DNA of 16,483 nucleotides from Myxococcales bacterium (GCA_007131745.1 SLPX01000239.1:1-16483); one strand, 5' to 3'; positions 1 through 6,760 are shown, numbered from the stretch's first letter. A program made the numbers and translations. The notes: generated by a model not told the origin, from the letters alone.

Positions 1-226
1 CTACTGCTCCGATCAAGGAACCTGAGGCGTACCAGACCGACTCGGGATCAGAATAACCTTTGGGGAGTGGGTGGTGGTCAAAGCGTTGATCTCTGAGGGG
101 TCCAAAGTGCCGCCCGGAGTTCCAGTGCTGGTTGTTGGGGTTGTAGAAACGTACAAGTTTTTTCCCCTGCTTGAGAGAGTGAACCTTTGGTCTTGGAAGA
201 TGTGTCGATGGTCGGGCCATACTCAT
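1..226 (-). CDS. RES-domain toxin, partial (3' end outside window)
   Basis: The first 75 codons of a RES-domain protein are visible; the gene continues past base 1. After a short basic leader (MSMARPSTHL) the reading frame gives LVRFYNP, then NSGRHFGPLRDQRFDHHP, then SVWYASGSLIGA. This follows the RES pattern of an early Arg, a gR-F block and a vlYaa-s--A block. RES toxins of this type are known to degrade NAD+ and are paired with Xre/MbcA-type antitoxins. The ATG (226-224) overlaps the antitoxin TGA as ATGA, so the two are translationally coupled in the usual antitoxin-toxin order. The C-terminal catalytic part cannot be inspected here, so activity is inferred from family and context. Confidence 0.8.
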   Translation of the reverse strand, partial: MSMARPSTHLPRPKVHSLKQGKKLVRFYNPNNQHWNSGRHFGPLRDQRFDHHPLPKGYSDPESVWYASGSLIGAV

Positions 227-1023
227 GGCATGTGACCATGATCTTCGGCAAACTCGATGATATCGTCGGTTTGCCCGGCACGGAGCAAATCCAACGGCGA
301 ACGATTTCCAAGTTCTTTAAAGACCGTGGTAAGCCATGCAGCCGACCCTGCCGGAGAAAGTTGGAGCAGGGCCAGAACCTTTCCCAGTCCCGGAAGCACA
401 CCGCCTGGATAATCCGGATCGAATTGCCATTGAGGATATCTCCAACAATTCTTTACGCGAAGCGCCAGGAGCCTGCCTTCGCGACGGAGGTGTTCCAACC
501 GCTGACGAGTTCTTTCCGCAAGCTTTGCTGCTTGTTCGACACCAACGCAGTTTGCGAGAATCATCCTGCGCAGTTTTCCGGTTTCAAGCTCTGCTTCTAT
601 TTGACCGAAAAAAACATCCTTTTCGTCCGTTTCATCCACTTCGGCAAGGGGGTCTTCATCGGACGAAATTAATTGTATCAGCGCTTCGGAAATGTTCTTT
701 GCCGCGATTCGGAGTTTGTCTCGATGCTCCTTGTTTTGGTCAAGCTGTACAAGAGTCTCGACAACACCGAATGTTTCCGGCTGAAGACAAGCGGCGGCAA
801 CAGCTACTTCGAGTCTTTGAACAGGAATCTGCAATCGATAAGAAACTTCACGGAGGACGTCGTGGACCGCATCCGGCAACTCAAATGCATCGGACGAGAT
901 TTTGGAGTTTCCGTATGCAAAGCCTTTTCCGGCAGAGTATGTATGACTTCCCGAGGTTTCCTTCGCTCCTTTGGAGGTGGCGGTTTGCCTTTCGTACCCA
1001 GGAGAAGCTTTCTTTTTTTTCAT
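223..1023 (-). CDS. MbcA/ParS/Xre-type antitoxin of a RES toxin-antitoxin pair
   Basis: 266 residues. The C-terminal third is diagnostic. Residues about 153-200 form a probable helix-turn-helix (VGVEQAAKLAE then TRQRLEHLRREGRLLAL) ending in YPQWQFDP. Residues about 207-263 form the MbcA/ParS toxin-binding domain (GVLPGLGKVL, WLTTVF, NRSPLDLLRAG). N-terminal residues 1-45 are lysine/serine-rich and look disordered. Residues 46-150 are helical and acidic and I cannot assign them; this makes the protein longer than most antitoxins of the class. The start is supported by AAGGAGG (1030-1036) six bases upstream. The stop overlaps the RES toxin start. It would neutralise the toxin by complex formation and probably autoregulate through the inverted repeats at 1042-1081. 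Confidence 0.8.
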   Translation of the reverse strand: MKKKKASPGYERQTATSKGAKETSGSHTYSAGKGFAYGNSKISSDAFELPDAVHDVLREVSYRLQIPVQRLEVAVAAACLQPETFGVVETLVQLDQNKEHRDKLRIAAKNISEALIQLISSDEDPLAEVDETDEKDVFFGQIEAELETGKLRRMILANCVGVEQAAKLAERTRQRLEHLRREGRLLALRVKNCWRYPQWQFDPDYPGGVLPGLGKVLALLQLSPAGSAAWLTTVFKELGNRSPLDLLRAGQTDDIIEFAEDHGHMP

Positions 1024-1041
1024 GAATAACCTCCTTGCCGG

Positions 1042-1081
1042 ACCCTAGGTATAGGGTTGCATAAGTTGCATGTAGATGCAA
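1042..1081 (-). promoter_or_regulatory. Two adjacent 6-4-6 inverted repeats upstream of the antitoxin (putative operator)
   Basis: Two perfect dyads lie 19-58 bases upstream of the antitoxin ATG: ACCCTA-GGTA-TAGGGT (1042-1057) and TTGCAT-GTAG-ATGCAA (1066-1081). They have the same arm and spacer geometry but different sequence. A further half-site TTGCAT (1057-1062) is a direct repeat of the left arm of the second dyad. The position just in front of the ribosome-binding site fits autoregulation of a toxin-antitoxin operon. I did not find a convincing -35/-10 pair, so the promoter is not marked. Confidence 0.45.
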
Positions 1082-1182
1082 TAGTTTCAGACAATTATGA
1101 TGTTTATCGGGGCGTGGGGGCGCATCTACGCGATAAGGTTTTTTCGGTTTTTTCCGGAAAGAGAAATGAGACGCACCGCCCG

Positions 1183-1219
1183 GAAAGTGATCCGGTCGCC
1201 GGTTAGAAAGTGATCCGGT
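1183..1219. repeat. Two 14-bp direct repeats GAAAGTGATCCGGT, 23 bp apart; possible IS21-type end remnant
   Basis: The identical 14-mer occurs at 1183-1196 and 1206-1219. Tandem subterminal repeats of this general kind are found at the ends of IS21-family elements, some of which carry related motifs. No istA or istB coding sequence is present here, so at most this is a relic or a target-site scar. The family link is from memory of such ends, not from an alignment. Confidence 0.4.
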
Positions 1220-1452
1220 TGGGATGGGGCTTTTGGGAAGGACGGGCGGCTTGGACCGCTGAATTATCTTTGTGTTTCACAGAATAACAACAAAGCGATT
1301 TGTGTCTCATTTATTTTGCTATGTGATTTACAAGCTGCCTTGTGTCGGACCAGTGAGACTCAAAATGCATTGTAGCCTTCTGCGATATTCACTGGGGCGG
1401 CGCCGGATTGCGCAATTTGTTTTGGGTGTTGTCCTTCAGTCATCAGTCATCA

Positions 1453-2568
1453 TTATTTCAAACAGTATTCCTCTATTTTTTGCCGTTCCCGTTTCACTTC
1501 TTCTTCAAGCTCTCTTTCCGTGGGCAGGTATAGCATGTATTTGGAGGCGAACAGTTGCTTGCTGTTATTGAGTACGGAATAGCGGGCAATGGCAGCGTTT
1601 TTTTCCGAGCAGAGAATCAATCCGATAGTGGGATTATCGCCTTCAACCTTGGCATGCTCCTCATACATGCGCACATAGCCGTCCATCTGGCCGATATCCT
1701 GATGCGTCAGCTTTCCGAGCTTGAGGTCGATCAGTACAAAGCATTTCAGGATGAAATTGTAAAAAACTAGGTCCACGTAGAAATCCTCATCGCCGAACCG
1801 CATCCGCTTCTGCCGGGCCACAAAGGAAAACCCTTTACCGAGTTCAAGCAGGAACTCCCGCAGTTTATCGATAATGGTTTGCTCAACCCTGGATTCACGC
1901 AAGCCCGGATAATCCTTAAGGTTCAAAAACTCCAGCACATACGGATCTCGGATAAAATGTTCCGGCTCCAACCGAGCCAGTTGCTCGGCCGCCTCCTGTT
2001 TGACCGTCTCTCTTTCACGACTAGCCAGCAGCCGCTCATAATACAAAGTTGAAATCTGCCGGTCCAGTTGGCGGGTCGACCAGTTCTGGTCCGCTGCTTC
2101 GTTCATATACCATTCCCGGGCCTTGTCGTTTTCAACCCGAAGCAGCAGCCGGTAATGGGTCCAGGATAATTCACTCCGCACCGCGGAAGCTTTCATAACG
2201 CCTCCGGATTCGAGACGCATTGCGTCTCGCTTTGTAGGATCGGATTCGAGACGCGCTGCGTCTCGTTTTGAGAACACAAGATAAAACTGGCGCATTTTCC
2301 GTAGGTTGGTGACATCGAAACCCTTCCCGAATTCACCGGTCAAACGTTTAGATATATCTTCCAGCACTGCTTTTCCATACTCAGCCCTTTCTTCCCCCTT
2401 TTGTTCATTTTCGACGATCAACCGGCCGATTTGCCAATAGGCCTGCACCATGGCGAAATTGACCGCTCGATAGGCCGATGCACGCGCCTTTTCCAGAACA
2501 GTCCGAATTTCTTCATAAAGCGTATCGACATTGGCATGATGAATGCTGAACGATGAATGCCGAGTCAT
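1453..2568 (-). CDS. DUF1016 (YhcG-type) PD-(D/E)XK nuclease-domain protein
   Basis: 371 residues, normal length for the family. The N-terminal DUF1016 domain (residues about 15-100) shows YWQIGRLIVENEQ, RAEYGKAVLE and the GKGFDVTNLRKMRQFY block. The C-terminal nuclease-like domain (about 200-360) shows FIRDPYVLEFL, YVDLVFY (D266), IDLK (D281, K283) and HQDIGQM, matching the PD-(D/E)XK core of this family. The substrate is unknown; homologues occur near restriction and toxin-antitoxin genes, as here. The start is supported by AAGGAG (2574-2579). Residues 101-124 are a duplicated 12-residue insert (KRDAARLESDPT, KRDAMRLESGGV) from a 36-bp DNA repeat just before the conserved LSWTHYR block. Residues 4-11 (HSSFSIHH) are encoded by DNA resembling the local ATTCATC repeats. 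Role in defence is inference. Confidence 0.88.
   Translation of the reverse strand: MTRHSSFSIHHANVDTLYEEIRTVLEKARASAYRAVNFAMVQAYWQIGRLIVENEQKGEERAEYGKAVLEDISKRLTGEFGKGFDVTNLRKMRQFYLVFSKRDAARLESDPTKRDAMRLESGGVMKASAVRSELSWTHYRLLLRVENDKAREWYMNEAADQNWSTRQLDRQISTLYYERLLASRERETVKQEAAEQLARLEPEHFIRDPYVLEFLNLKDYPGLRESRVEQTIIDKLREFLLELGKGFSFVARQKRMRFGDEDFYVDLVFYNFILKCFVLIDLKLGKLTHQDIGQMDGYVRMYEEHAKVEGDNPTIGLILCSEKNAAIARYSVLNNSKQLFASKYMLYLPTERELEEEVKRERQKIEEYCLK
2205..2276. repeat. Two tandem 36-bp in-frame units, each with a palindromic core
   Basis: Unit 1 (2205-2240) and unit 2 (2241-2276) start with the same CGGATTCGAGACGC. Each contains a stem: GAGACGCA-T-TGCGTCTC at 2212-2228 and GAGACGC-GCT-GCGTCTC at 2248-2264. 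The 36-bp period keeps the frame of the nuclease gene and adds 12 residues per copy. The palindromes have the look of a mobile repeat tolerated inside coding DNA. Confidence 0.85.
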
Positions 2569-2640
2569 TTAATCTCCTTGCGCCGCTTTTACGGTATTGG
2601 CGCTAGTAACAAGCATGGCTTCGAAATGTTGAATGATGAG

Positions 2641-2720
2641 GCGTAATGCGTAATGCGTAATACAAAAACCTTTCAGGGTTAGGCTGCTTTTTGGGTTTTG
2701 TTTTTTATTCATCATTCATC
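2641..2720. repeat. Heptameric tandem repeats (GCGTAAT x3; ATTCATC x2)
   Basis: GCGTAAT is repeated three times at 2641-2661 and ATTCATC twice at 2707-2720, with a T-rich stretch between them. Similar 7-8 bp tandem units recur in other gaps of this window (1437-1450, 6831-6854, 13577-13592), so they appear to be a general feature of the intergenic DNA of this genome. Confidence 0.7.
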
Positions 2721-2874
2721 CTTCTTGTGAGTACCGAATTCCGAGAATTTTCTGTTACTCTATCAAGTGAATTCCTTCAGTTCTTTTGACGTCCAATCTT
2801 TGTCGCATGGATTTCGGGCTGATAGAAGCATTTTGTTATTCAAAAGAACTGGTGTCCTGGGCCGGGCCGGGCCT

Positions 2875-2965
2875 GGGCTTTCGTGGTGATTGAGCTTGAG
2901 TTGTTCGGATTTGTATTTGTATTTGCCTTTGGGGATGGGGATGGCTTTGGGGGTGGAGGGGGTTT
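2875..2965 (+). repeat. Dispersed intergenic element, copy 1
   Basis: It begins GGGCTTTCGTGGTGATTGAG, continues CTTGAGTTGTTCGGATTTG, and ends in a G-rich GGGGATGGGGATGG tail. The first 26 bases match copy 2 (6199-6224) with one mismatch, and copy 2 has a similar G-rich tail; copy 3 at 7392 is more diverged. It sits just before the promoter of the toxin-antitoxin pair. No coding capacity is evident. Confidence 0.65.
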
Positions 2966-2993
2966 GACGCGCGACCTGTTTTCAGACTATATT
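2964..2993 (+). promoter_or_regulatory. Sigma-70-like promoter for the Phd-ParE module
   Basis: TTGACG (2964-2969) and TATATT (2988-2993) are separated by 18 bases. Transcription would begin near 3000, giving a leader of about 15 bases that contains the ribosome-binding site GAGAGGAGG (3001-3009). Confidence 0.6.
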
Positions 2994-3015
2994 TGGTCAT
3001 GAGAGGAGGCTTGTT

Positions 3016-3291
3016 GTGAAACTATCGAGTCAAATCAAGTCGATCAGTTACCTCAAGGCCCATGCCGCAAAAATCGTGCGGACCCTGTCGGAGCATGGTG
3101 AAACCTTGGTCATCACCCAGAATGGCGAAGCCAAGGTGGTGGTGCAGGATATTAAAAGTTATGAGCAAACCCAGGAGACCATGGCGCTTTTGAAGATTCT
3201 TGCGCTTGGGACCAGGCAGATCGAGGAGGGGAGAGTACGGCCTGCCGGGGAGGTGATTAAGGGAATTCGAGGGCGGAGGAAGGGTGGGTGA
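3016..3291 (+). CDS. Phd/YefM-family antitoxin
   Basis: 91 residues, typical for the family. The N-terminal Phd/YefM DNA-binding fold is recognisable: SISYLKAHAAKIVRTLSEHGETLVITQNGEAKVVVQDIKSYE, quoted here in pieces as the SYLKAHAAKIV helix followed by the LVITQNGEAKVVV beta segment and the SYEQTQE helix. The C-terminal tail (RQIEEGRVRPAGEVIKGIRG) is the expected toxin-wrapping segment. Translation starts at GTG 3016, set by GAGAGGAGG six bases upstream. It overlaps the ParE gene and should neutralise it and repress the shared promoter at 2964-2993. Confidence 0.9.
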   Translation: MKLSSQIKSISYLKAHAAKIVRTLSEHGETLVITQNGEAKVVVQDIKSYEQTQETMALLKILALGTRQIEEGRVRPAGEVIKGIRGRRKGG

Positions 3292-3617
3292 TGGCTTTCA
3301 ACGTATTCCTGACCGAGGATGCGTCCCGGGACTTGGAAGAGTTGTACGACTATGTCCCATCACGCGACGCTCCGGGAAAAGCTGATTATGTTCTCAGTCA
3401 GATAGAAAAGGCTTTTTCCAGCCTGACTCAAAACCCGGAACGAAGAGCATATCCGAAGGAGCTGTCGGCCATAGGGCTTTTGGAGCACCGGGAGATTTTT
3501 TTCAAACCCTACCGCATCATTTGCCGGGTTATGGCCGAGAATGTGTTTGTTATGGTGATTGTTGACGGTCGCCGGGATATGCAAACATTGCTGCAACGAC
3601 GGTTGCTGGAAGCCTGA
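3291..3617 (+). CDS. parE: RelE/ParE-family toxin
   Basis: About 108 residues, typical of ParE. Recognisable features are FLTEDASRDLEELYDYV near the N-terminus, the helical KADYVLSQIEKAFSSL with L-NPERRAYPKEL, then REIFFKPYRIICRV and a C-terminal VIVDGRRDMQTLLQRRL, which is the conserved R-Y-R-I and DGRRD core of the family. ParE toxins usually poison DNA gyrase, whereas RelE members cleave mRNA; the target here is not provable. ATG 3291 overlaps the antitoxin TGA by one base (TGATG); an alternative GTG at 3288 adds one residue. A T-run follows the stop without a clear hairpin. Confidence 0.88.
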   Translation: MAFNVFLTEDASRDLEELYDYVPSRDAPGKADYVLSQIEKAFSSLTQNPERRAYPKELSAIGLLEHREIFFKPYRIICRVMAENVFVMVIVDGRRDMQTLLQRRLLEA

Positions 3618-3765
3618 ATTTTTTTTGGTGATGATAAGCGGGGATTTTGTCAGGGATTCCTTGTGTTCAGGGTAGATTTTCCGGGTGTTGTTATGGGAGA
3701 GGGTTGAAAAATCGTGGCGGGTGGAAGTCGGATTGGGGGTTGGTTTCGACCGGGAGCATGCAAAA

Positions 3766-6081
3766 CTATTTTGACGGTGCGGGGTTCGGAACGAGGTCGA
3801 TTACCAGGTTCTGGAAGTCCTTCATATCGTCCACCTTTTTTTCTTCGAAGGTCGCCGTGCCGGCGTCGGGCGGGGCGCGCATCAAGCGCACGGCAACGAT
3901 GCGGTGTTCGGGCACGACGACGAGGTACTGGCCGAGCCAGCCGTTTGCGTTGAACGCTACGAGCGGGCCGGTGACAACGCTGCGGATCGGTACGTTCATT
4001 GCGTCAAGTTTCACTGTGGTGGCTTTACCAAGGAGTTTTAACAAGGTTTTGCGATATACCGGGTGATCCAGCACCTTGCCCTTGAGCTTTTCTGCGGCGC
4101 TGAGCATAGCCGGTGTGGCGCCGGCTTCGCGCCAGCGGGCGATCAGTTCATCGTCTAAGGTGCTTTTTCTCCAGGCGTGGTGGAGCCACCAAAGCAATCC
4201 GCAGGCCGCCACTTGCCCGCATGGGCGGCGGGTGGCGTCTTTGACCCACTCGGCATTCAGGATCTGTTGGCCGCCGGCTCGGCCTTGATCGAGGAGCATC
4301 TGGCCGATGCGCGCCAGGTCGATGGCCCGCAGCGAGAGTCCGGCTAACACGTGGGGGTTGCCCGCGCGATCCCGCAGCCATCGGTAATCGGTGATGGCGA
4401 GGGGACGAAAGATAGTGCGCTCGACGAAACGGTCGAGGGGTTCACCCGCGGCCTTGGCCACGATGGATGCAAGCAGAGCGACCGCCTTGTTGTTGTAGAG
4501 AAACACCTCGCCGGGGGCGCTGGATAACTCGGCGGTGAGCGCAAGCCGGACAAAGTCAGGGGCCGGGTAGATCTCCTGGTTTGCGCGCGGATGTGTCTGC
4601 AAACCCGAAGTGTGATTCATTAAATGCCGCAGGGTGATTTCGCGCTTTTGGCCCTGTCGCCACTCGGGATGGTAGTGATGCACAGGCTGGTCGACCGAGG
4701 GGATCACGCCAAGGCTGATCAGCTTGCCTATAGCGAGGCCGGCTATGGACTTGGTCACCGACATCAGTTCGATGGGCGCCTGGTCCTTGCCGAAGTAGTT
4801 TTCGACAACGAGTTTTCCGTTTTTAAGGACGATCAGGGCATCGGAGCCGGACGCCTCGGCCCGAGCGACGAGCCTGGCCAGTGCATCGGGAGCGATACCC
4901 ACTTCCTCGGGGGTCGCTGGTTTGAGGCGGGGTGGGTCCGGCGGGTTTATGTCCAACCGCTCGGGAGGAAGGCAGCAGCGTCCCCCGTGCTTGGCGGCTG
5001 CGAGGAAGTAGTGTCTTTTGGCTTCAAGCCCCGCGGCGAATGCCGGGCCGCCTTGTCGTCCCTTAAACGACTCGGCCTTGTCGCCCAGCCGCTTTGCGCC
5101 CTCGAGCCACGCGGAGACGACACCCTCGGGGATTGTCTCGCTGCGCAACTTCTTCAGCGGGGGCAGGGGAAGTGAGAGCGGGCATTCGAGGTCAAAGCCC
5201 AACCGATCCAGATGCAGGGCGAGTTCGGGGCGATGATTGTTGCCGACGAAGGCCAGCACCCGCCGCGGCTCGTGCTTGGCAATGGCGGCCTCCGCCTTGT
5301 TGTGGAACCATGATTGACGCTGGTTCCAGGCCGCGTTTCCGCCAAGGAAGCGCGCTCGCGCTGAGAGACCGGCGAACAGCAACTCGGTGCGCTCGCGGGC
5401 GTGGGACTCTTGGAAGTCGGGCGGGAAACGGTAGCGGGTCATCAACTCTTTCATCGTGGCCTGGTAGGCAACCCTATCCTCATCGGCCGGCTGCGGCTCG
5501 TCGGCGATCACGGTTCTTTTACGCCACCAATCAATGGGTTCAACAGGGATCCCACGTTGACGGGCGAGGTAGGTCACATAGGTCATCTCGAAGGGCCCGT
5601 CCTCGAGGCGGCCCTGGGCGAAAGGTTCGGGACGAATCTCCACCAGCACGAGGTCAGGGTTGTAACGGTCGAGCAGAGCGCCGAGAAGCTGCAACGGATA
5701 GCCGGCCTGGGTGAGGTGATGCCTGTGAATCGTGCCGACAACCATGGCCGATGGTCGTTGTCGGCCGTCGGGTTCGGCCTTTTGGGTAGCGACAGAGCGG
5801 GCACCGGCGGGAGCGCGAGTGCGGGTGCCGCAGCCGGGCAGCAGGATGGCGGAAGGGAGAAGAAGGAGCGACAGTAACAGCGACAGGGCCAGGGACAGCG
5901 ACGGCTGCGACGGCCGCGACAGACATGGTATGCCGGATGTCCTCTGTCCGTGCGTTTTCACCGGAATGTTGGGAGTTTCTGTTTTTCGTACTCCTTTGAC
6001 ACTTTGTTTGCCTGCTTGTTCAACAAAACAAAACCGATCGCCAAGGAGGTGGGTTTCCTTGGTCTTGGAGTAAAAACCCAT
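3766..6081 (-). CDS. Lipoprotein fusing a TraB/TIKI-like domain to a class C beta-lactamase-like serine hydrolase
   Basis: 771 residues from ATG 6081, chosen because AAAAGGAGA (6088-6096) lies at ideal distance; an in-frame ATG at 6153 lacks this support. A hydrophobic segment (residues about 61-83) ends in the lipobox LLPGC (C84), but about 60 residues precede it, which is unusual. The first domain (about 112-310) has GTIH (116-119), VLVEIRPE (E148) and GNNH (280-283). Two GxxH motifs plus Glu characterise the TraB/PrgY/GumN/TIKI metallo-hydrolase superfamily. The second domain (about 390-771) has SVTK (S441, K444), NHTSGL (489-494), YNN (529-531) and NGWLGQY near the C-terminus, as in beta-lactamase/esterase/DD-peptidase proteins. 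It probably acts outside the cytoplasmic membrane; substrate unknown. G+C content is visibly higher than in its neighbours. Confidence 0.85.
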   Translation of the reverse strand: MGFYSKTKETHLLGDRFCFVEQAGKQSVKGVRKTETPNIPVKTHGQRTSGIPCLSRPSQPSLSLALSLLLSLLLLPSAILLPGCGTRTRAPAGARSVATQKAEPDGRQRPSAMVVGTIHRHHLTQAGYPLQLLGALLDRYNPDLVLVEIRPEPFAQGRLEDGPFEMTYVTYLARQRGIPVEPIDWWRKRTVIADEPQPADEDRVAYQATMKELMTRYRFPPDFQESHARERTELLFAGLSARARFLGGNAAWNQRQSWFHNKAEAAIAKHEPRRVLAFVGNNHRPELALHLDRLGFDLECPLSLPLPPLKKLRSETIPEGVVSAWLEGAKRLGDKAESFKGRQGGPAFAAGLEAKRHYFLAAAKHGGRCCLPPERLDINPPDPPRLKPATPEEVGIAPDALARLVARAEASGSDALIVLKNGKLVVENYFGKDQAPIELMSVTKSIAGLAIGKLISLGVIPSVDQPVHHYHPEWRQGQKREITLRHLMNHTSGLQTHPRANQEIYPAPDFVRLALTAELSSAPGEVFLYNNKAVALLASIVAKAAGEPLDRFVERTIFRPLAITDYRWLRDRAGNPHVLAGLSLRAIDLARIGQMLLDQGRAGGQQILNAEWVKDATRRPCGQVAACGLLWWLHHAWRKSTLDDELIARWREAGATPAMLSAAEKLKGKVLDHPVYRKTLLKLLGKATTVKLDAMNVPIRSVVTGPLVAFNANGWLGQYLVVVPEHRIVAVRLMRAPPDAGTATFEEKKVDDMKDFQNLVIDLVPNPAPSK
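5840..5925. repeat. Low-complexity GACAGC/GCGACG repeats encoding the signal-peptide core
   Basis: Imperfect hexamers of the type GACAGC, GACAGG and GCGACG run through this stretch. On the minus strand they encode the Ser/Leu/Pro-rich segment SQPSLSLALSLLLSLLLL that forms the hydrophobic core before the lipobox. Confidence 0.6.
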
Positions 6082-6087
6082 TTGCAA

Positions 6088-6096
6088 TCTCCTTTT
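6088..6096 (-). promoter_or_regulatory. Ribosome-binding site that fixes the start of the TraB/TIKI-beta-lactamase gene
   Basis: On the minus strand AAAAGGAGA precedes ATG 6081 with seven bases between AGGAG and the start codon. It selects this ATG over the upstream ATG at 6153 and over the GTG near 5960 just before the hydrophobic segment, which has no Shine-Dalgarno sequence. Confidence 0.65.
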
Positions 6097-6198
6097 GCCA
6101 GGTGAGTATTCAAGCGCCGAATCTGAATGGATTTCAGTAGCAAAATCAAACAAATCCGAGTCCTTTTCAAGTTAAATCTTTTTGCCATACCTGGAACC

Positions 6199-6273
6199 GG
6201 GCTTTCGTCGTGATTGAGCTTGAGTGTTTTGTTTTTGGATTCGGATTTGGGGATTGGGATTGGGATGGGGATG
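6199..6273 (+). repeat. Dispersed intergenic element, copy 2
   Basis: It starts GGGCTTTCGTCGTGATTGAG and continues CTTGAGTGTT, nearly identical to copy 1 at 2875, then ends in a G-rich tail of GGGATT/GGGGAT units (6249-6273). It lies between two minus-strand genes, downstream of the small exported protein. Confidence 0.65.
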
Positions 6274-6298
6274 GAAGGCAAGGAAACTGTTGTGGAAC

Positions 6299-6760
6299 TT
6301 ATCGATCTACGTCACGCTCGATAGAAAACGAGCCGCTCACAGGAAGAATGCTGGTAGGAGTGGAGTCATCGATAAAAACGCCGACAAGCGTTCCTTTTAT
6401 GTTTTGGCCGATATCTCCATAGGAGGTGATAGTTAGATTGAAGTCATGACCGGTGTATTCTCCGCTATCAATTCCGATAAAGATTTCCGCTCTTTCATGG
6501 TTGTAGGAATCCTCTTCATCTCCATCGATATTCATGGAAATGTAGGAGTTTGCATTTTCCGCCCTGATGCGGGTTTGTTCGTTCAGGGTGTCGTAATAGG
6601 CTGTGCCCTGAAAAGTGTATTCCTTTTCTTCCGCGGTGAACTGAATGTTGTGGGTTATTTTGCTCTGTTGCTCGGTTTCGCAGGCCATGGCTGTTAAACA
6701 ATAAACAAAAATCGCCATGCAAAGAGTGATTGGAGATTTCACGGTTGTGTGGATTGTCAT
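6299..6760 (-). CDS. Small exported protein, probable lipoprotein, unknown function
   Basis: 153 residues. A signal peptide is clear (MTIHTTVKSP then a hydrophobic run to LTAMAC); the cysteine at about residue 27 could be lipidated, although the -3 position is Ala rather than Leu, so the lipobox is atypical. The mature part is acidic and alternates short hydrophobic and polar stretches (ITHNIQFTAEEKEYTFQGTA, TLVGVFIDD, PVSGSFSIERD), suggesting a beta-sandwich, resembling small secreted proteins that end in a GSFS-V-R strand. I do not recognise a catalytic motif. The start is fixed by AAAGGAG (6768-6774), directly beside a hairpin. It lies downstream of its own promoter and divergent from the next lipoprotein gene. 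Confidence 0.72.
   Translation of the reverse strand: MTIHTTVKSPITLCMAIFVYCLTAMACETEQQSKITHNIQFTAEEKEYTFQGTAYYDTLNEQTRIRAENANSYISMNIDGDEEDSYNHERAEIFIGIDSGEYTGHDFNLTITSYGDIGQNIKGTLVGVFIDDSTPTSILPVSGSFSIERDVDR

Larger units (their letters stand above)
1024..1452. other. Gene-free spacer between the RES module and the nuclease gene
   Basis: 429 bases with no supportable gene on either strand. It holds the operator-like dyads next to the antitoxin, a perfect palindrome TTTCCGGAAA (1151-1160), two direct repeats of GAAAGTGATCCGGT (1183-1219), and a heptamer CAGTCAT repeated twice at 1437-1450 directly after the stop of the nuclease gene. The short open frames here show no recognisable domain and no convincing ribosome-binding site. 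Confidence 0.6.
2569..3015. other. Divergent spacer between the nuclease gene and the Phd-ParE module, rich in short repeats
   Basis: 447 bases with no supportable gene. Contents: heptamer GCGTAAT three times (2641-2661), heptamer ATTCATC twice (2707-2720), a GGGCC-rich run (2859-2872), copy 1 of the dispersed element (from 2875), TTTGTA repeats, a G-rich GGGGAT repeat (about 2931-2945), and the promoter of the downstream toxin-antitoxin module. Confidence 0.6.

Noticed and set aside
336..1025. 229-residue plus-strand frame opposite the RES antitoxin
   Set aside because: Antisense shadow of the antitoxin, which has a strong ribosome-binding site, domain match and coupled toxin.
4624..5877. 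Plus-strand frames of 158-206 residues within the TraB/TIKI-beta-lactamase gene
   Set aside because: They lie opposite a gene with two recognisable domains and all catalytic motifs; composition is Arg/Gly-rich as expected for antisense of G+C-rich DNA.
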